Made by a program: the position numbers and the translations under genes. A stretch of DNA of 31,260 bases from JALSHZ01 sp964614535. Its GTDB lineage: Bacteria; Pseudomonadota; Gammaproteobacteria; UWMA-0217. Below the pieces are notes generated by a model. The model was not told the origin of the DNA. It saw only the letters and a program-made list of their open reading frames with translations, and did no database searches. Positions 1 through 7,364 of the stretch are shown here, piece by piece (the first letter of the stretch is position 1; each line of letters begins with the position of its first letter). The stretch lies in the NCBI GenBank assembly GCA_964614535.1, contig CAZTOZ010000063.1:1-31260 (forward strand), given 5' to 3'.

Positions 1-274
1 GCAGTATGTCGTCCCGGGGCTGTAACAGCAGCTGGCGCAGTGGCGTATCGAATTCGAACCACAGCTTCTCCTTCAATTCGAAACGCTCCAGCAGATACTC
101 GGCAAGGTTGTCCTCCGAGCGCGCATTGCGCAACAGCTTGCGGATGATCTTGCCGTTTTCGAGACGCTCCACCCAACTGGGATGAATATAGCGATTCGGG
201 TAGTAATTGAATGCGGTTACCGCCAATAGCTGCGCCTTGTCATCCGATATCACATGCACATTGTTCGTGCGCAT
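1..274 (-). CDS. SctK-like type III secretion sorting-platform protein, partial (runs off left edge)
   Basis: An open frame of 91 codons without a stop reads leftward off the window. The start is well supported: a GGGGAGG ribosome-binding site lies 6 bases before the ATG. The translation has a block FNYYPNRYIHPSW near residues 22-34, then a helical stretch with LLRNARSEDNLAEYLLERFEL and LRQLLLQPRDDIL. This looks like the N-terminal half of SctK/YscK/PscK proteins, which form the spoke of the cytosolic sorting platform of type III secretion systems and link the membrane ring to SctL and the ATPase. The two degraded frames just upstream look like SctI and SctJ, giving the order sctI-sctJ-sctK known from Ysc-type operons. 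The assignment rests on memory of a poorly conserved family, so it is moderate. Whether the gene is intact past the edge cannot be seen. Confidence 0.55.
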   Translation of the reverse strand, partial: MRTNNVHVISDDKAQLLAVTAFNYYPNRYIHPSWVERLENGKIIRKLLRNARSEDNLAEYLLERFELKEKLWFEFDTPLRQLLLQPRDDIL

Positions 275-277
275 GGC

Positions 278-556
278 CTACCTCCCCATTCTCGTAATGC
301 TCTTCATCATGCATCCCCCGACCGCCATCGCCGGGCCAGCCACGGCCGCCACCTGGGGCCCCGTCCCGTCCGACGATTTCGCCCCGGTCTGCTCGTTACC
401 GGCCGCCGCCGGTTGCCGCATCAGCAGACAGACGAGCGCCCCCAGCAACACCGCCCCCCTGCCGTTGGCTTCGGTCTCGTCGAGACCGCCGTAGAACTCG
501 GTCTTGCAAACACCAAGTGGCAGAACGAGGGGCGCAACCGCCAGCGACCCGGTCAT
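278..556 (-). pseudogene. Degraded SctJ (YscJ/PrgK-type) inner-ring lipoprotein remnant
   Basis: From an ATG at 556 the frame begins with a hydrophobic leader (SLAVAPLVLPLG), then CKTEFYGGLDETEAN. This matches the lipidation site and start of mature SctJ lipoproteins, whose usual form is GCK.dLY.GL.E.EAN. After AVLLGA near base 437 the SctJ-like reading continues in another frame as GARLSADAATGGGR, which resembles the continuation in the family, and then hits a stop at 396-398. This points to a frameshift. The original frame instead runs on to a TAG at 278-280, only three bases before the SctK-like ATG. Intact SctJ proteins are about 240 residues and this remnant is about 92, so most of the periplasmic domains are missing. 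The lipobox is also altered, with VC in place of GC. A broken gene is the best reading. Confidence 0.5.
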
Positions 557-586
557 GACAAACGGTGAACGAAACCCTATCGAACC

Positions 587-757
587 AGCTGTTCGCAAAG
601 ACAAGACTGCCCCCTGAAGATGGCGACCACAGGCGCCGGCCACGCCCCATCCATTGGAAACCCGTGTGTATTGTATTTGGTAATCCGTACCCGGCGCGCT
701 GTTCAACGGCCTACGGAATGGTTCGACTGCATGCCTGGCGGCAAGTTCCCCACCCAA
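587..757 (-). pseudogene. Possible SctI (YscI/PscI-type) inner-rod remnant
   Basis: In the same frame as the SctJ-like remnant, and just upstream of it, the translation reads HAVEPFRRPLNSAPGTD and then QIQYTRVSNGWGVAGACGR followed by HLQGAVLSLRT. The last part resembles the conserved C-terminal helix of SctI inner-rod proteins (PscI has QMQW, then GRMSQNVETLMKTQ). The first part resembles the short HVAEFERAM-like segment nearer the N terminus. The middle of the protein is absent and no stop separates it from the SctJ-like frame, so this would be a shortened, fused remnant. Position supports it, because sctI lies directly before sctJ in Ysc-type operons. The similarity is short and was judged by eye. 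A chance frame is the alternative. Confidence 0.35.
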
Positions 758-1310
758 TGCCGTCCCCCGGCGTGTTCAGCGATACAAATCACGAACCCGA
801 CCACTCGTCCCCCTCGACCCCCGTTCGGCTGGCTTCCACCCGGCCACGGGCGGCCAACCACCTCCGCCCCGACGGCAATTGGATGCCGGTGTCCGGTCCA
901 CAGACTTTTCATCACCACCTGCCGCCACCGCCAATCCCCGGAGACGGTCACGATTCCACGGCAATATCGACCATCACGCCCCCGTCGTTCGTGGCTGGCA
1001 CGGCAATTGCTCCGAACGCCAAAGAGATTGCCCGGCCCGATCGCCGGAGTCACTGGCGACGGCGAAAAAAGAAACCGGCCTTCCAGCCGAAGAAAAAATC
1101 GACAGCGGCATTTATCTTTATTGACGCCATGGACCATGGCGTGGGTGCTCGACAAGACTGCGCCACGCCAATCCGGCCGATGTCATCCGGGCAAGCAACC
1201 GATGCGGTGAGAGAAACCGACATCATACCGTTTCACCCTCGGCAGAATCGGCGGTGAATCGGGAAGAGGTTATTCAATAACAATTACAAAAAATATTCGG
1301 GAGGTTCCGT
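758..1310. other. Gene-poor stretch, probably decayed coding DNA
   Basis: Several overlapping open frames exist here on both strands, the longest at 565-1257 on the plus strand. Their translations are rich in Pro, Arg and His without domain structure, and none has a convincing ribosome-binding site. I recognise no family in any frame. Given the type III remnants downstream on the minus strand, this stretch may hold older remains of the same operon, such as genes normally found before sctI, but I could not identify them. The last 50 bases (1260-1310) are A/T-rich and probably hold the promoter of the gene starting at 1311. Confidence 0.4.
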
Positions 1311-2264
1311 GTGAGAGCGGGAAAAGTACGAGCGGCCAGCGACGGCAGCCTGGCAAAACGGGCACTGGTGCTGATGCCTCTGTTGGGGGGGCTTCTCTAC
1401 GCTTCGACGACGAAAGCAGTCGATATCGAATTCGACGGCACCCGGCAACTCGAAGCAGGCAGCGACTGCGAGACCGGCGCAATATATCGTCTGGGGACAT
1501 CCACCGTCCATGCAGGCAAAGCGCTGGATGTTCTGGTCGAACTGGTCGATGACGACAACGATTTCACCTCGGCCACCACCGGCAACGGAACGACCTACCG
1601 CTGCATCGACGTCATCAGCGATGGCCCGGGCCTGCCCGCACTATTCACCGCCATCGGCAACGACGGTCCGGACAATGGCGATCCGACCGAGCCCTGGTTC
1701 ACCGATCTGCGATTCAGCTTCGTCGAAAAAGGCACCAATACCCCGGTTGTTCTCGATCGAATTCCAGTCACGGCCTTCGATCTCGACATCAAGAAAGGCG
1801 CCAGCGGAGAAAACCTGACGGGCACCGACAACATCATGCTCGGCAATGGGGCCAACCCGGTGCTTGCGGACGACTCGCTGCTGCGCCTGTCGGGCATCGA
1901 CGTCACGTTGCCGGATGGCACCCACTACAACCAGCTGATCAGCGGCACCGACGAAAAGGACTGCAACCCTTCGACCGAGATTCCCTGTCGCGCCGGCTTC
2001 ATCATCACCGACCAGTCCGGTTTCTCGGTGCGGGTATTGAACAACAAGAGCGAGGCCAACGCCCCCCGGCTCTTCCAGTTTGGCTTCACCGCCAGGCTGA
2101 TCGACGAACTGACCGGCCAACCGGACGCCCGCAGTGGTGAGGCCGCGATATCCGGAGAGATCCGCACCGGCCTCGACGGTTCTGGCATCGGCGCACTCGG
2201 CTGGTGGATGCTGCCCGGTCTGCCACTGGGCTGGCGCCGCAAACTCCGTCTGAGAAAACAATAA
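1311..2264 (+). CDS. Secreted protein with GlyGly-CTERM-like C-terminal sorting signal
   Basis: A 317-residue protein of unknown function. It starts at GTG, with GGGAGG six bases upstream. Residues 17-36 form a signal peptide with likely cleavage after TTKA, so the mature protein is exported. The body is acidic and Asn/Asp/Thr-rich, probably beta-structured, with four cysteines (two in DCNPSTEIPC) that could form disulfides. The C terminus is a tripartite tail: a Gly/Ser stretch (GSGIGALG), a short hydrophobic span (WWMLPGLPLGW) and a basic end (RRKLRLRKQ). That layout resembles GlyGly-CTERM proteins, which are substrates of rhombosortase and are usually handed to type II secretion and the cell surface. 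No rhombosortase is in this window. An OmpA-family gene follows after 21 bases, so the two are probably cotranscribed. Confidence 0.75.
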   Translation: MRAGKVRAASDGSLAKRALVLMPLLGGLLYASTTKAVDIEFDGTRQLEAGSDCETGAIYRLGTSTVHAGKALDVLVELVDDDNDFTSATTGNGTTYRCIDVISDGPGLPALFTAIGNDGPDNGDPTEPWFTDLRFSFVEKGTNTPVVLDRIPVTAFDLDIKKGASGENLTGTDNIMLGNGANPVLADDSLLRLSGIDVTLPDGTHYNQLISGTDEKDCNPSTEIPCRAGFIITDQSGFSVRVLNNKSEANAPRLFQFGFTARLIDELTGQPDARSGEAAISGEIRTGLDGSGIGALGWWMLPGLPLGWRRKLRLRKQ

Positions 2265-2285
2265 TAAAAGCCTTGGTATATCGCC

Positions 2286-3410
2286 ATGAAAAATTCCAAT
2301 CGCCCACTCAATCGTCTGCTGCGCATCGCGCTCGCTACGGCATTCGGCCTCTTAGCCGGGGCGGCGCCCGCCGAAGATTCGCCCGCCGACCGGTATTTCA
2401 AGAAACGGGTCTATGTCGGCGCCTCGGTCGGTGCCTCCAAACTGGCACCCGACACCAGCCGTAGCGAATATCTCGTCGGCGACGACACCGATACGGTCAA
2501 ATCGCTGCACCTGGGCATCGATTTCTCGAAACACTGGACGGTGGAAGCCTATGTGGTCGATCTCGGCCAGGCGGAAATTCTCTGCAAGAGCGACTGCACC
2601 CGCGCCGGCGAGATCACCTATGAACACGCCGGCATCAGCGCCATCGGCTATTTTCTCAACCGCCGCGGAGGGGAGTACTACGACGGGGGCTATGACGACG
2701 AGGGGCTCTACCGGCGCGAGGGGCTGTCGGCCTTCGGACGCATCGGCATCGGCAAGATGGACAACGAGACCGCGCTCAACTACAAGCGCCTCAACGATGT
2801 CCACCTCCATGTCGGCGGCGGCCTGGAATACGGTTGGGAAAACGGTTTCGCGGCACGGGCCGAAGTGATTTCCTACGATACCGACGCGCTGGCAGCATCG
2901 ATGGGCCTGATCAAGCGTTTTGGCGACAGCGAACCCTACCTCGGCGGCCCACCGGTGGTGCCGCCCGAGCTGGAGGCCCCACCGACCGCGGCCCCGCCAG
3001 CCACGCTCCCAGCACCCACCGCCACGCCCGGGAAGCCGGCCACGGCAGCAAAGCCGGTGAAGCGCAAGATCGTCCGCATCCGTCTGCCACGACTCTACTT
3101 CGCAGTCGACGACCATCGGCTGTCGCCACTGGCGCAGCGCAAACTGCTGGACCTGGTGCGGACGATGAAGCGTTATCCACGCCTCAAGCTGGAGATCCGC
3201 GGCTATACCGATGCCACGGCCAGCATGGAGTACAACCTCAATCTGTCACTGCGCCGGGCCGCCGCGGTACGCAAGTTCATGGCCGCCTATGGCATTCCGC
3301 CGACCCGCCTGAAACTGGCCGCGCTGAGCGAGCAGGATCCGATCGCCGACAACTCCACCCCCGAGGGCAGGGCCAAGAACCGGCGCGTGGAGTTCAGGAT
3401 CATCCGCTGA
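2286..3410 (+). CDS. OmpA-family outer-membrane protein
   Basis: A 374-residue protein with three parts. Residues 1-29 are a signal peptide ending in GAAPA. About residues 30-215 have the alternating hydrophobic pattern of an eight-stranded OmpA-like beta-barrel (YVGASVGASKL, LHLGIDF, VEAYVVDLG, LHVGGGLEYGW) and contain two nearby cysteines. About residues 219-256 are a Pro/Ala-rich linker. The C-terminal part is an OmpA-like peptidoglycan-binding domain, with the core motif LEIRGYTDATASMEYNL near residue 301 and the ending NRRVEF. The Asp and Arg used to bind diaminopimelate are present (GYTD; KNRRVEF). The protein should tether the outer membrane to the cell wall. It lies 21 bases after the GlyGly-CTERM-like gene. 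The ribosome-binding site is weak, which fits translational coupling. A weak G/C hairpin without a T tract follows at 3414-3432. Confidence 0.9.
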   Translation: MKNSNRPLNRLLRIALATAFGLLAGAAPAEDSPADRYFKKRVYVGASVGASKLAPDTSRSEYLVGDDTDTVKSLHLGIDFSKHWTVEAYVVDLGQAEILCKSDCTRAGEITYEHAGISAIGYFLNRRGGEYYDGGYDDEGLYRREGLSAFGRIGIGKMDNETALNYKRLNDVHLHVGGGLEYGWENGFAARAEVISYDTDALAASMGLIKRFGDSEPYLGGPPVVPPELEAPPTAAPPATLPAPTATPGKPATAAKPVKRKIVRIRLPRLYFAVDDHRLSPLAQRKLLDLVRTMKRYPRLKLEIRGYTDATASMEYNLNLSLRRAAAVRKFMAAYGIPPTRLKLAALSEQDPIADNSTPEGRAKNRRVEFRIIR

Positions 3411-3639
3411 CCGCCGGCCGGGGAGCGGCCGGGCATGGCGCCCGCGGCTGGTGGCCATCCACTACAGCCCACGCGCCATCCCGCGCCGCTCGTCGGGAAC
3501 GGCCACTGGCCTCGACGAATCTTCCATCTGCCTCACAGCAGCGGTCGCCGGGAGGCGGTCATACTCGATGCCTCTGAACTGGTGACGGGACGTCGGGAAA
3601 GACGTTGCACCCACCCGTGAACAAGGAGCGAGAAATACG

Positions 3640-3861
3640 ATGAAACTGGTCAACAGCCGCCGGATGATGGTCGAGAAAATGGTGCGCCGGCAGGCCGAGA
3701 AACTGGGATTGAGCATCTACGCCGCCGATTACGGCCAGCAGGCCGCCATCGGCGCATTGCAATCCGGCGCTTCGGCCTTCCGCGCGATTCAGGAAGGCAT
3801 CGCCGCCGCCCAGAGCAAGCGGCTGATGCTGGTGGTGGACAACGTCCATACCGCGGCCTGA
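3640..3861 (+). CDS. Small cytoplasmic protein of unknown function (73 aa)
   Basis: This short gene has an AAGGAG ribosome-binding site 11 bases before its ATG. The product has no signal peptide or membrane span. It begins with a basic helix (MKLVNSRRMMVEKMVRRQAEKLG), continues with an Ala/Gly-rich middle (QQAAIGALQSGASAFRAIQEG) and ends hydrophobic (RLMLVVDNVHTAA). I recognise no family. It stands alone: 229 bases follow the OmpA-family gene, and the DUF1015 gene converges on it from the other strand 24 bases downstream. The codon pattern is like the neighbours, which with the good ribosome-binding site makes a real gene likely. Its role is unknown. Confidence 0.65.
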   Translation: MKLVNSRRMMVEKMVRRQAEKLGLSIYAADYGQQAAIGALQSGASAFRAIQEGIAAAQSKRLMLVVDNVHTAA

Positions 3862-3885
3862 CGGCCGCGCCGACCCACCGGCGGG

Positions 3886-5112
3886 CTACAGCATCAAAGA
3901 CACCAGTCCATCCGCCAGCTTGGGCTCGAACCAGGTGGACTTGGGCGGCATCACCTCGTTGGCATCGGCCACGGCCATCAGATCCTCCATCCGCGTCGGA
4001 TGGAGGGAGAACGCAACCGCCATCTCGCCGCTGTCGACCCGCTTCTCCAGCTCCGCCAGCCCTCGGATCCCCCCGACGAAATCGATCCGCTCGTCACGAC
4101 GCGGATCGGAAATGCCGAGAATCGGATCGATCAGATTGTCGGCCAGCAGGCTCACATCCAGCCGCGCCACCGGATCATCATCGGGCACCCGCTCCGGCTT
4201 GATCCGCAACCGATACCACTGTCCATCCAGGTACATGCCAAATTCACCGGGACGCCCCGGCTTCACCGGCACCTCCGACCGTTCCACCTCGAAGTTCTCG
4301 GCAATCCGCGCCAGCAGCGCCTCCGGCGACAGGCCGTTGAGGTCACGTACCACCCGGTTGTAGTCGAGAATCCGCATCTGGTGATGCGGAAAGATGACGG
4401 AGAGGAAATACTGCGGCGCCGCCGGGTTGCCAACCCCGCCACGGTTGGCACAGACCCGGGAGCCCGCCGCCGAGCGGTGATGACCGTCGGCGATATAGAT
4501 GGCATGCAGGGCATCGAAGGCGCGCGTCAGCGCATCGATGGTGGCGTCGTCGTCGATGACCCAGAGGGTATGCCTGACGCCATCGTCGGCAGTGACATCG
4601 ATGGCCGGCGCCCCCGCCGTCGCCTCATCGAGAATCCGGTCCACCTCCGGCGCCTCCGGATAGGCCAGCAGCACTGGCCCGGTCTCGGCATTGACCGCTT
4701 CGATCTGCCGCACCCGGTCGTCCTCCTTGGCGGGACGGGTGAACTCGTGCTTGCGAATGCGATTGCTGTCGTAGTCCGCCACCGACGCACCGGCCACCAG
4801 GCCGGTCTGCTGATGATCCCCCATCGTCAGACGGTAGGCGTAGTAACAGGGCTTCTCGTCCTGCACCAGCACGCCCTCCTCCATCATCCGCTTCAGGTTC
4901 TCGGCCGCCTTGGCATAGACCGCCGGATCATAGGGATCGATCCCCTCGGGCAGATCGATCTCCGGCTTGGAGATATGCAGAAAACTGTAGGGCTTGCCCG
5001 CCGCACGCGCGCGCGCCTCCTCGCTGTTGAGCACGTCGTAGGGCGGCGCGACGACATCCTCGGCACGCCCGGGCGCGGGTCTCAATGCGGCAAAGGGACT
5101 GATCAGGCTCAT
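3886..5112 (-). CDS. DUF1015 family protein
   Basis: A 408-residue protein, the usual length for DUF1015 (COG4198). The start chosen is the ATG at 5112, preceded by CAGGAG at good spacing. An upstream ATG in frame would add 98 residues of unlikely sequence. Family hallmarks seen are the N-terminal SPFAALRP and VVAPPYDVLN, a KHEFTRPAKEDDR block and YIADGHHRSAAGSRV in the middle. The many conserved charged residues and the ADGHHR motif suggest an enzyme or nucleotide-binding role, but none is established that I can name with confidence. The protein is cytoplasmic. Downstream it converges on the 73-aa gene. Upstream, a perfect 18-bp palindrome at 5149-5166 may be a control site. Confidence 0.88.
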   Translation of the reverse strand: MSLISPFAALRPAPGRAEDVVAPPYDVLNSEEARARAAGKPYSFLHISKPEIDLPEGIDPYDPAVYAKAAENLKRMMEEGVLVQDEKPCYYAYRLTMGDHQQTGLVAGASVADYDSNRIRKHEFTRPAKEDDRVRQIEAVNAETGPVLLAYPEAPEVDRILDEATAGAPAIDVTADDGVRHTLWVIDDDATIDALTRAFDALHAIYIADGHHRSAAGSRVCANRGGVGNPAAPQYFLSVIFPHHQMRILDYNRVVRDLNGLSPEALLARIAENFEVERSEVPVKPGRPGEFGMYLDGQWYRLRIKPERVPDDDPVARLDVSLLADNLIDPILGISDPRRDERIDFVGGIRGLAELEKRVDSGEMAVAFSLHPTRMEDLMAVADANEVMPPKSTWFEPKLADGLVSLML

Positions 5113-5148
5113 CTCGGAAACTCCTGTAGGCTGACATTTCGATGGGGT

Positions 5149-5166
5149 CGGAAACGGCCGTTTCCG
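5149..5166. promoter_or_regulatory. Perfect 18-bp palindrome upstream of DUF1015 gene
   Basis: The sequence CGGAAACGGCCGTTTCCG is fully self-complementary. It lies 37 bases before the start of the DUF1015 gene, where an operator or a 5' UTR hairpin could act. An outer GTCGG/CCGAC pair flanks it imperfectly. No binding family is assigned. Confidence 0.4.
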
Positions 5167-5396
5167 GCCGACTGTTGCAATAGCCGTGTTCATGCTGGCG
5201 CTGCCTGTGCAGGCCAGGGGCGAAGGATAGCAGGCCCGGGCCATTACCGGCACCGCCGGCGCGGCGCTTTCGCCAGCCGAAAAATGTTGCAAGCGGACAC
5301 AATACCGCCGTCGAATAACGTGACCGCCTTCCAATCCTTTGCCCCGGCACCCCCCTACAATAATCCCCGATCCAATACGCAACTCAGCATAAAACG

Positions 5397-5756
5397 ATGA
5401 TCTCATTCAACAAGATACGAGGGCTGATCAAGAAAGACCCGGCCGGGAACGAGGCCACGGACGAACCACAATCCGCGGACGACCTCACTCCCCCACCGGT
5501 TCCCGTTGCACCGATCCAGGAAACGAAAAAACCCGCGCCGGCGAACAGCCGCCCCCAGTCCGCCTTTGCGATCAAACCGCCGGGGGACACCCAGGAGCTG
5601 GAGGACGACATCATCGCCGAACAGCTCGACGGGCTGAAACGCACGCTGGAGTCCAACGCCTTCGACAAGAAGGAAGCACCGGTCAGCAAGGAGCAGAGCC
5701 CTTTCGGCAAGGCACCCCCCACCATCGAGATGGAACGGCCGAAGTTCAAGGAGTGA
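5397..5756 (+). CDS. Small hydrophilic, probably disordered protein (119 aa)
   Basis: A 119-residue frame rich in Pro, Lys, Glu and Asp with no membrane span or signal peptide. The N terminus (MISFNKIRGLIKK) could be a short amphipathic helix. A Pro-rich stretch (TPPPVPVAPIQ) follows, then a helical acidic segment (ELEDDIIAEQLDGLKRTLE) and a basic Pro-rich tail. This is the composition of an intrinsically disordered adaptor or scaffold, not of an enzyme. A TACAAT -10-like hexamer at 5356-5361 lies at a plausible distance, but there is no clear -35 or ribosome-binding site. Frames also run open on the opposite strand. I favour this one because its residue mix looks protein-like and the opposite ones do not. 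Function unknown. Confidence 0.55.
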   Translation: MISFNKIRGLIKKDPAGNEATDEPQSADDLTPPPVPVAPIQETKKPAPANSRPQSAFAIKPPGDTQELEDDIIAEQLDGLKRTLESNAFDKKEAPVSKEQSPFGKAPPTIEMERPKFKE

Positions 5757-5854
5757 TCCCGGCCATCCGGCTTTCAGGCCCGGCCTGGACACGCCGGAGC
5801 GCCCCCCCATTGCCCTGACTTTCGACCGCCCCGCGCCGGCACCCCGTTCTCTTC

Positions 5855-5885
5855 CCCTGAATATATCGGCCTGATATATTCAGGG
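5855..5885 (+). promoter_or_regulatory. Perfect inverted-repeat operator abutting the padR-type start codon
   Basis: Two 13-base arms, CCCTGAATATATC and GATATATTCAGGG, are exact reverse complements separated by GGCCT. The site ends one base before the ATG of the PadR-type gene. PadR proteins bind A/T-rich dyads as dimers, so autoregulation of the regulator-efflux operon is likely. A TATATT at 5875-5880 could serve as the -10 box, which would make the transcript nearly leaderless. No ribosome-binding site is present. Confidence 0.75.
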
Positions 5886-5886
5886 A

Positions 5887-6405
5887 ATGAATACACCTGA
5901 ACTCTGTCTCGGCGCCCTGCTGTGGGGTGAGGCCAGCGGCTACGAAATCAAGCAGCGCTTCGAAACCACCTTCCGCCACTTCCAGCAGGCGAGTTTCGCC
6001 GCCATCTACCCGGCGCTGGCCCGACTGGAACAGGACGGCCTGGTCACCGCCCGGATCGAAACCCAGGAAAAACGTCCCGCCAAGAAGGTCTACCGCCTGA
6101 CCGAAGCCGGCCGCCGCCACTTCATCGACGCCCTCCACACTTCCGGCGCCGGCGAGACCTTCCGCTCCGACTTCATTCTGCTGATGTTCTTCGCCGAGCT
6201 GCTGGACGGCGACAAGATCGCATCGATATTCGAGCAGCACGAGAACGAGCTGCGGCAGACGCTGGAGATGCTCGAATCGATCCGCGCCGGCGGCGGCCAG
6301 TCACCGGGCCAGCGCTTCACGCTGGACTACGGCATCACCATGAAGAAGGCGGCACTGGCCTTCATCGCGCAACACAAGGCCGATTTTCTGGAGCCGCGGC
6401 GATGA
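5887..6405 (+). CDS. PadR-family transcriptional regulator
   Basis: A 172-residue protein whose first 80 residues form a PadR winged helix. It begins with a short helix (LCLGALLWGEASGYEIKQRFE), the recognition region follows (SFAAIYPALARLEQDGLVTARI), and the wing is ETQEKRPAKKVYRLTEAGRR. The C-terminal half is a helical dimerisation domain (VirR/PadR C-terminal type). PadR proteins are usually repressors that release DNA on binding small aromatic or other toxic ligands. The perfect dyad directly before the start codon is the obvious target. The gene overlaps the RND adaptor by four bases (ATGA), so regulator, adaptor and pump form one operon. The ligand is unknown. Confidence 0.92.
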   Translation: MNTPELCLGALLWGEASGYEIKQRFETTFRHFQQASFAAIYPALARLEQDGLVTARIETQEKRPAKKVYRLTEAGRRHFIDALHTSGAGETFRSDFILLMFFAELLDGDKIASIFEQHENELRQTLEMLESIRAGGGQSPGQRFTLDYGITMKKAALAFIAQHKADFLEPRR

Positions 6406-7364
6406 ACATCCGGCCTTGGCTCGCGATACTGCTGCTCACCGCCCTGCCATTGCTCGGCGCCGCCGCGCCACGGGTCACGGTCGAACCGCTGGCCCGTTTT
6501 CTGATCCATCCCCAGCAGTCGGCGCCGGCGCAAGTGGTGAGTCTCAACGACGCCGAGATCGGCGCGCTGATCTCGGCCCGGATCGAGGCCGTCGAGGTGC
6601 GCAGCGGTGATCGGGTCACGCGGGGGGATACGCTGGTGCGGCTCGATTGCCGCGATTTCCGACTGGCCCACGAGACCGCCGTCGCCCGGCTGTCGCTGGC
6701 GGAGAAGAATGCCCGCCGCGCCCGCTCGCTGAAGCAGTCCAGCAGCATCGCCGAGCAGAACTACAACAATGCGCTCACCGAGGAGACGCAGGCCCGCATC
6801 GAGGAGAAGCGGACCGCCCTCCAGGTCCGGCGCTGCCGGGTGCGCGCACCGTTCGACGGAGTCGTCGTCGAACGCCTCGCCGCCGTCGGCGAGCTGGCCA
6901 GGCCTGGCGTGCCGCTGATACGGCTGCTCGACACCGAGGCCGTGGAGGCCAGCGCCCGCGTTCCGGCCGATGCGCTGGCCACGATCGAGCGGCTTGACGA
7001 TCTCCTGTTTCACTTCGACGGCCGCGACTATCCGGTGACGCTGCGCGCCGCCCTCCCACGCATCGACCCGGCCAGTGGCAACCGCGAGATCCGGCTGCGC
7101 TTCAGCGATGCCAGGCCACTGCCGGGCAGCCAGGGCCGGCTGCGCTGGCGGCTCGCCACGCCCCATGTCGCCCCCGCGTTGCTGAGCCAGCGCGACGGCC
7201 GCACCGGCCTGTTCATCGTCCGCGACGGCCGGGCGGTCTTCCTGCCGCTGGAGGGTGCCGTCATCGGCCACCCGGCGGCGACGACTCTGCCGCCACAGAC
7301 GCCGGTCATCGTCGATGGCCGTTTCGGCCTGCGCGACGGCGACGCCATCGAGGTCGCCGACTGA
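6402..7364 (+). CDS. RND efflux periplasmic adaptor (membrane fusion protein)
   Basis: A 320-residue adaptor. Residues 1-22 are a signal peptide or N-terminal anchor (LAILLLTALPLLGAAAP). The two halves of the lipoyl/barrel-sandwich domain are visible as ALISARIEAVEVRSGDRVTR with LVRLDC, and later VRAPFDGVVVERLAAVGEL. Between them lies a short alpha-hairpin (about residues 85-140, NARRARSLKQSSSIAEQNYN). A beta-barrel and membrane-proximal region follow. Such adaptors bridge the inner-membrane RND pump to an outer-membrane TolC channel. The gene overlaps padR by four bases and the pump gene by one base, so translation is coupled. No TolC-like gene is in the window, so an outer-membrane partner must come from elsewhere. 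Confidence 0.9.
   Translation: MNIRPWLAILLLTALPLLGAAAPRVTVEPLARFLIHPQQSAPAQVVSLNDAEIGALISARIEAVEVRSGDRVTRGDTLVRLDCRDFRLAHETAVARLSLAEKNARRARSLKQSSSIAEQNYNNALTEETQARIEEKRTALQVRRCRVRAPFDGVVVERLAAVGELARPGVPLIRLLDTEAVEASARVPADALATIERLDDLLFHFDGRDYPVTLRAALPRIDPASGNREIRLRFSDARPLPGSQGRLRWRLATPHVAPALLSQRDGRTGLFIVRDGRAVFLPLEGAVIGHPAATTLPPQTPVIVDGRFGLRDGDAIEVAD

Noticed and set aside
565..1257. Long plus-strand open frame of 230 codons
   Set aside because: No ribosome-binding site, Pro/Arg/His-rich translation without domain features, and overlap with the type III remnants on the other strand.
1292..1301. ATATTCGGG before the gene at 1311 as an end of the interspersed element
   Set aside because: Only nine bases match the right end of the element and no left end or interior was found nearby.
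3414..3432. G/C hairpin after the OmpA-family gene as a terminator
   Set aside because: The 7-bp stem is followed by no T tract, so it was mentioned only in the gene entry.
5113..5406. Extension of the DUF1015 frame by 98 residues
   Set aside because: The extra sequence is unlike the family, whereas the start at 5112 has a good ribosome-binding site and the expected N terminus.
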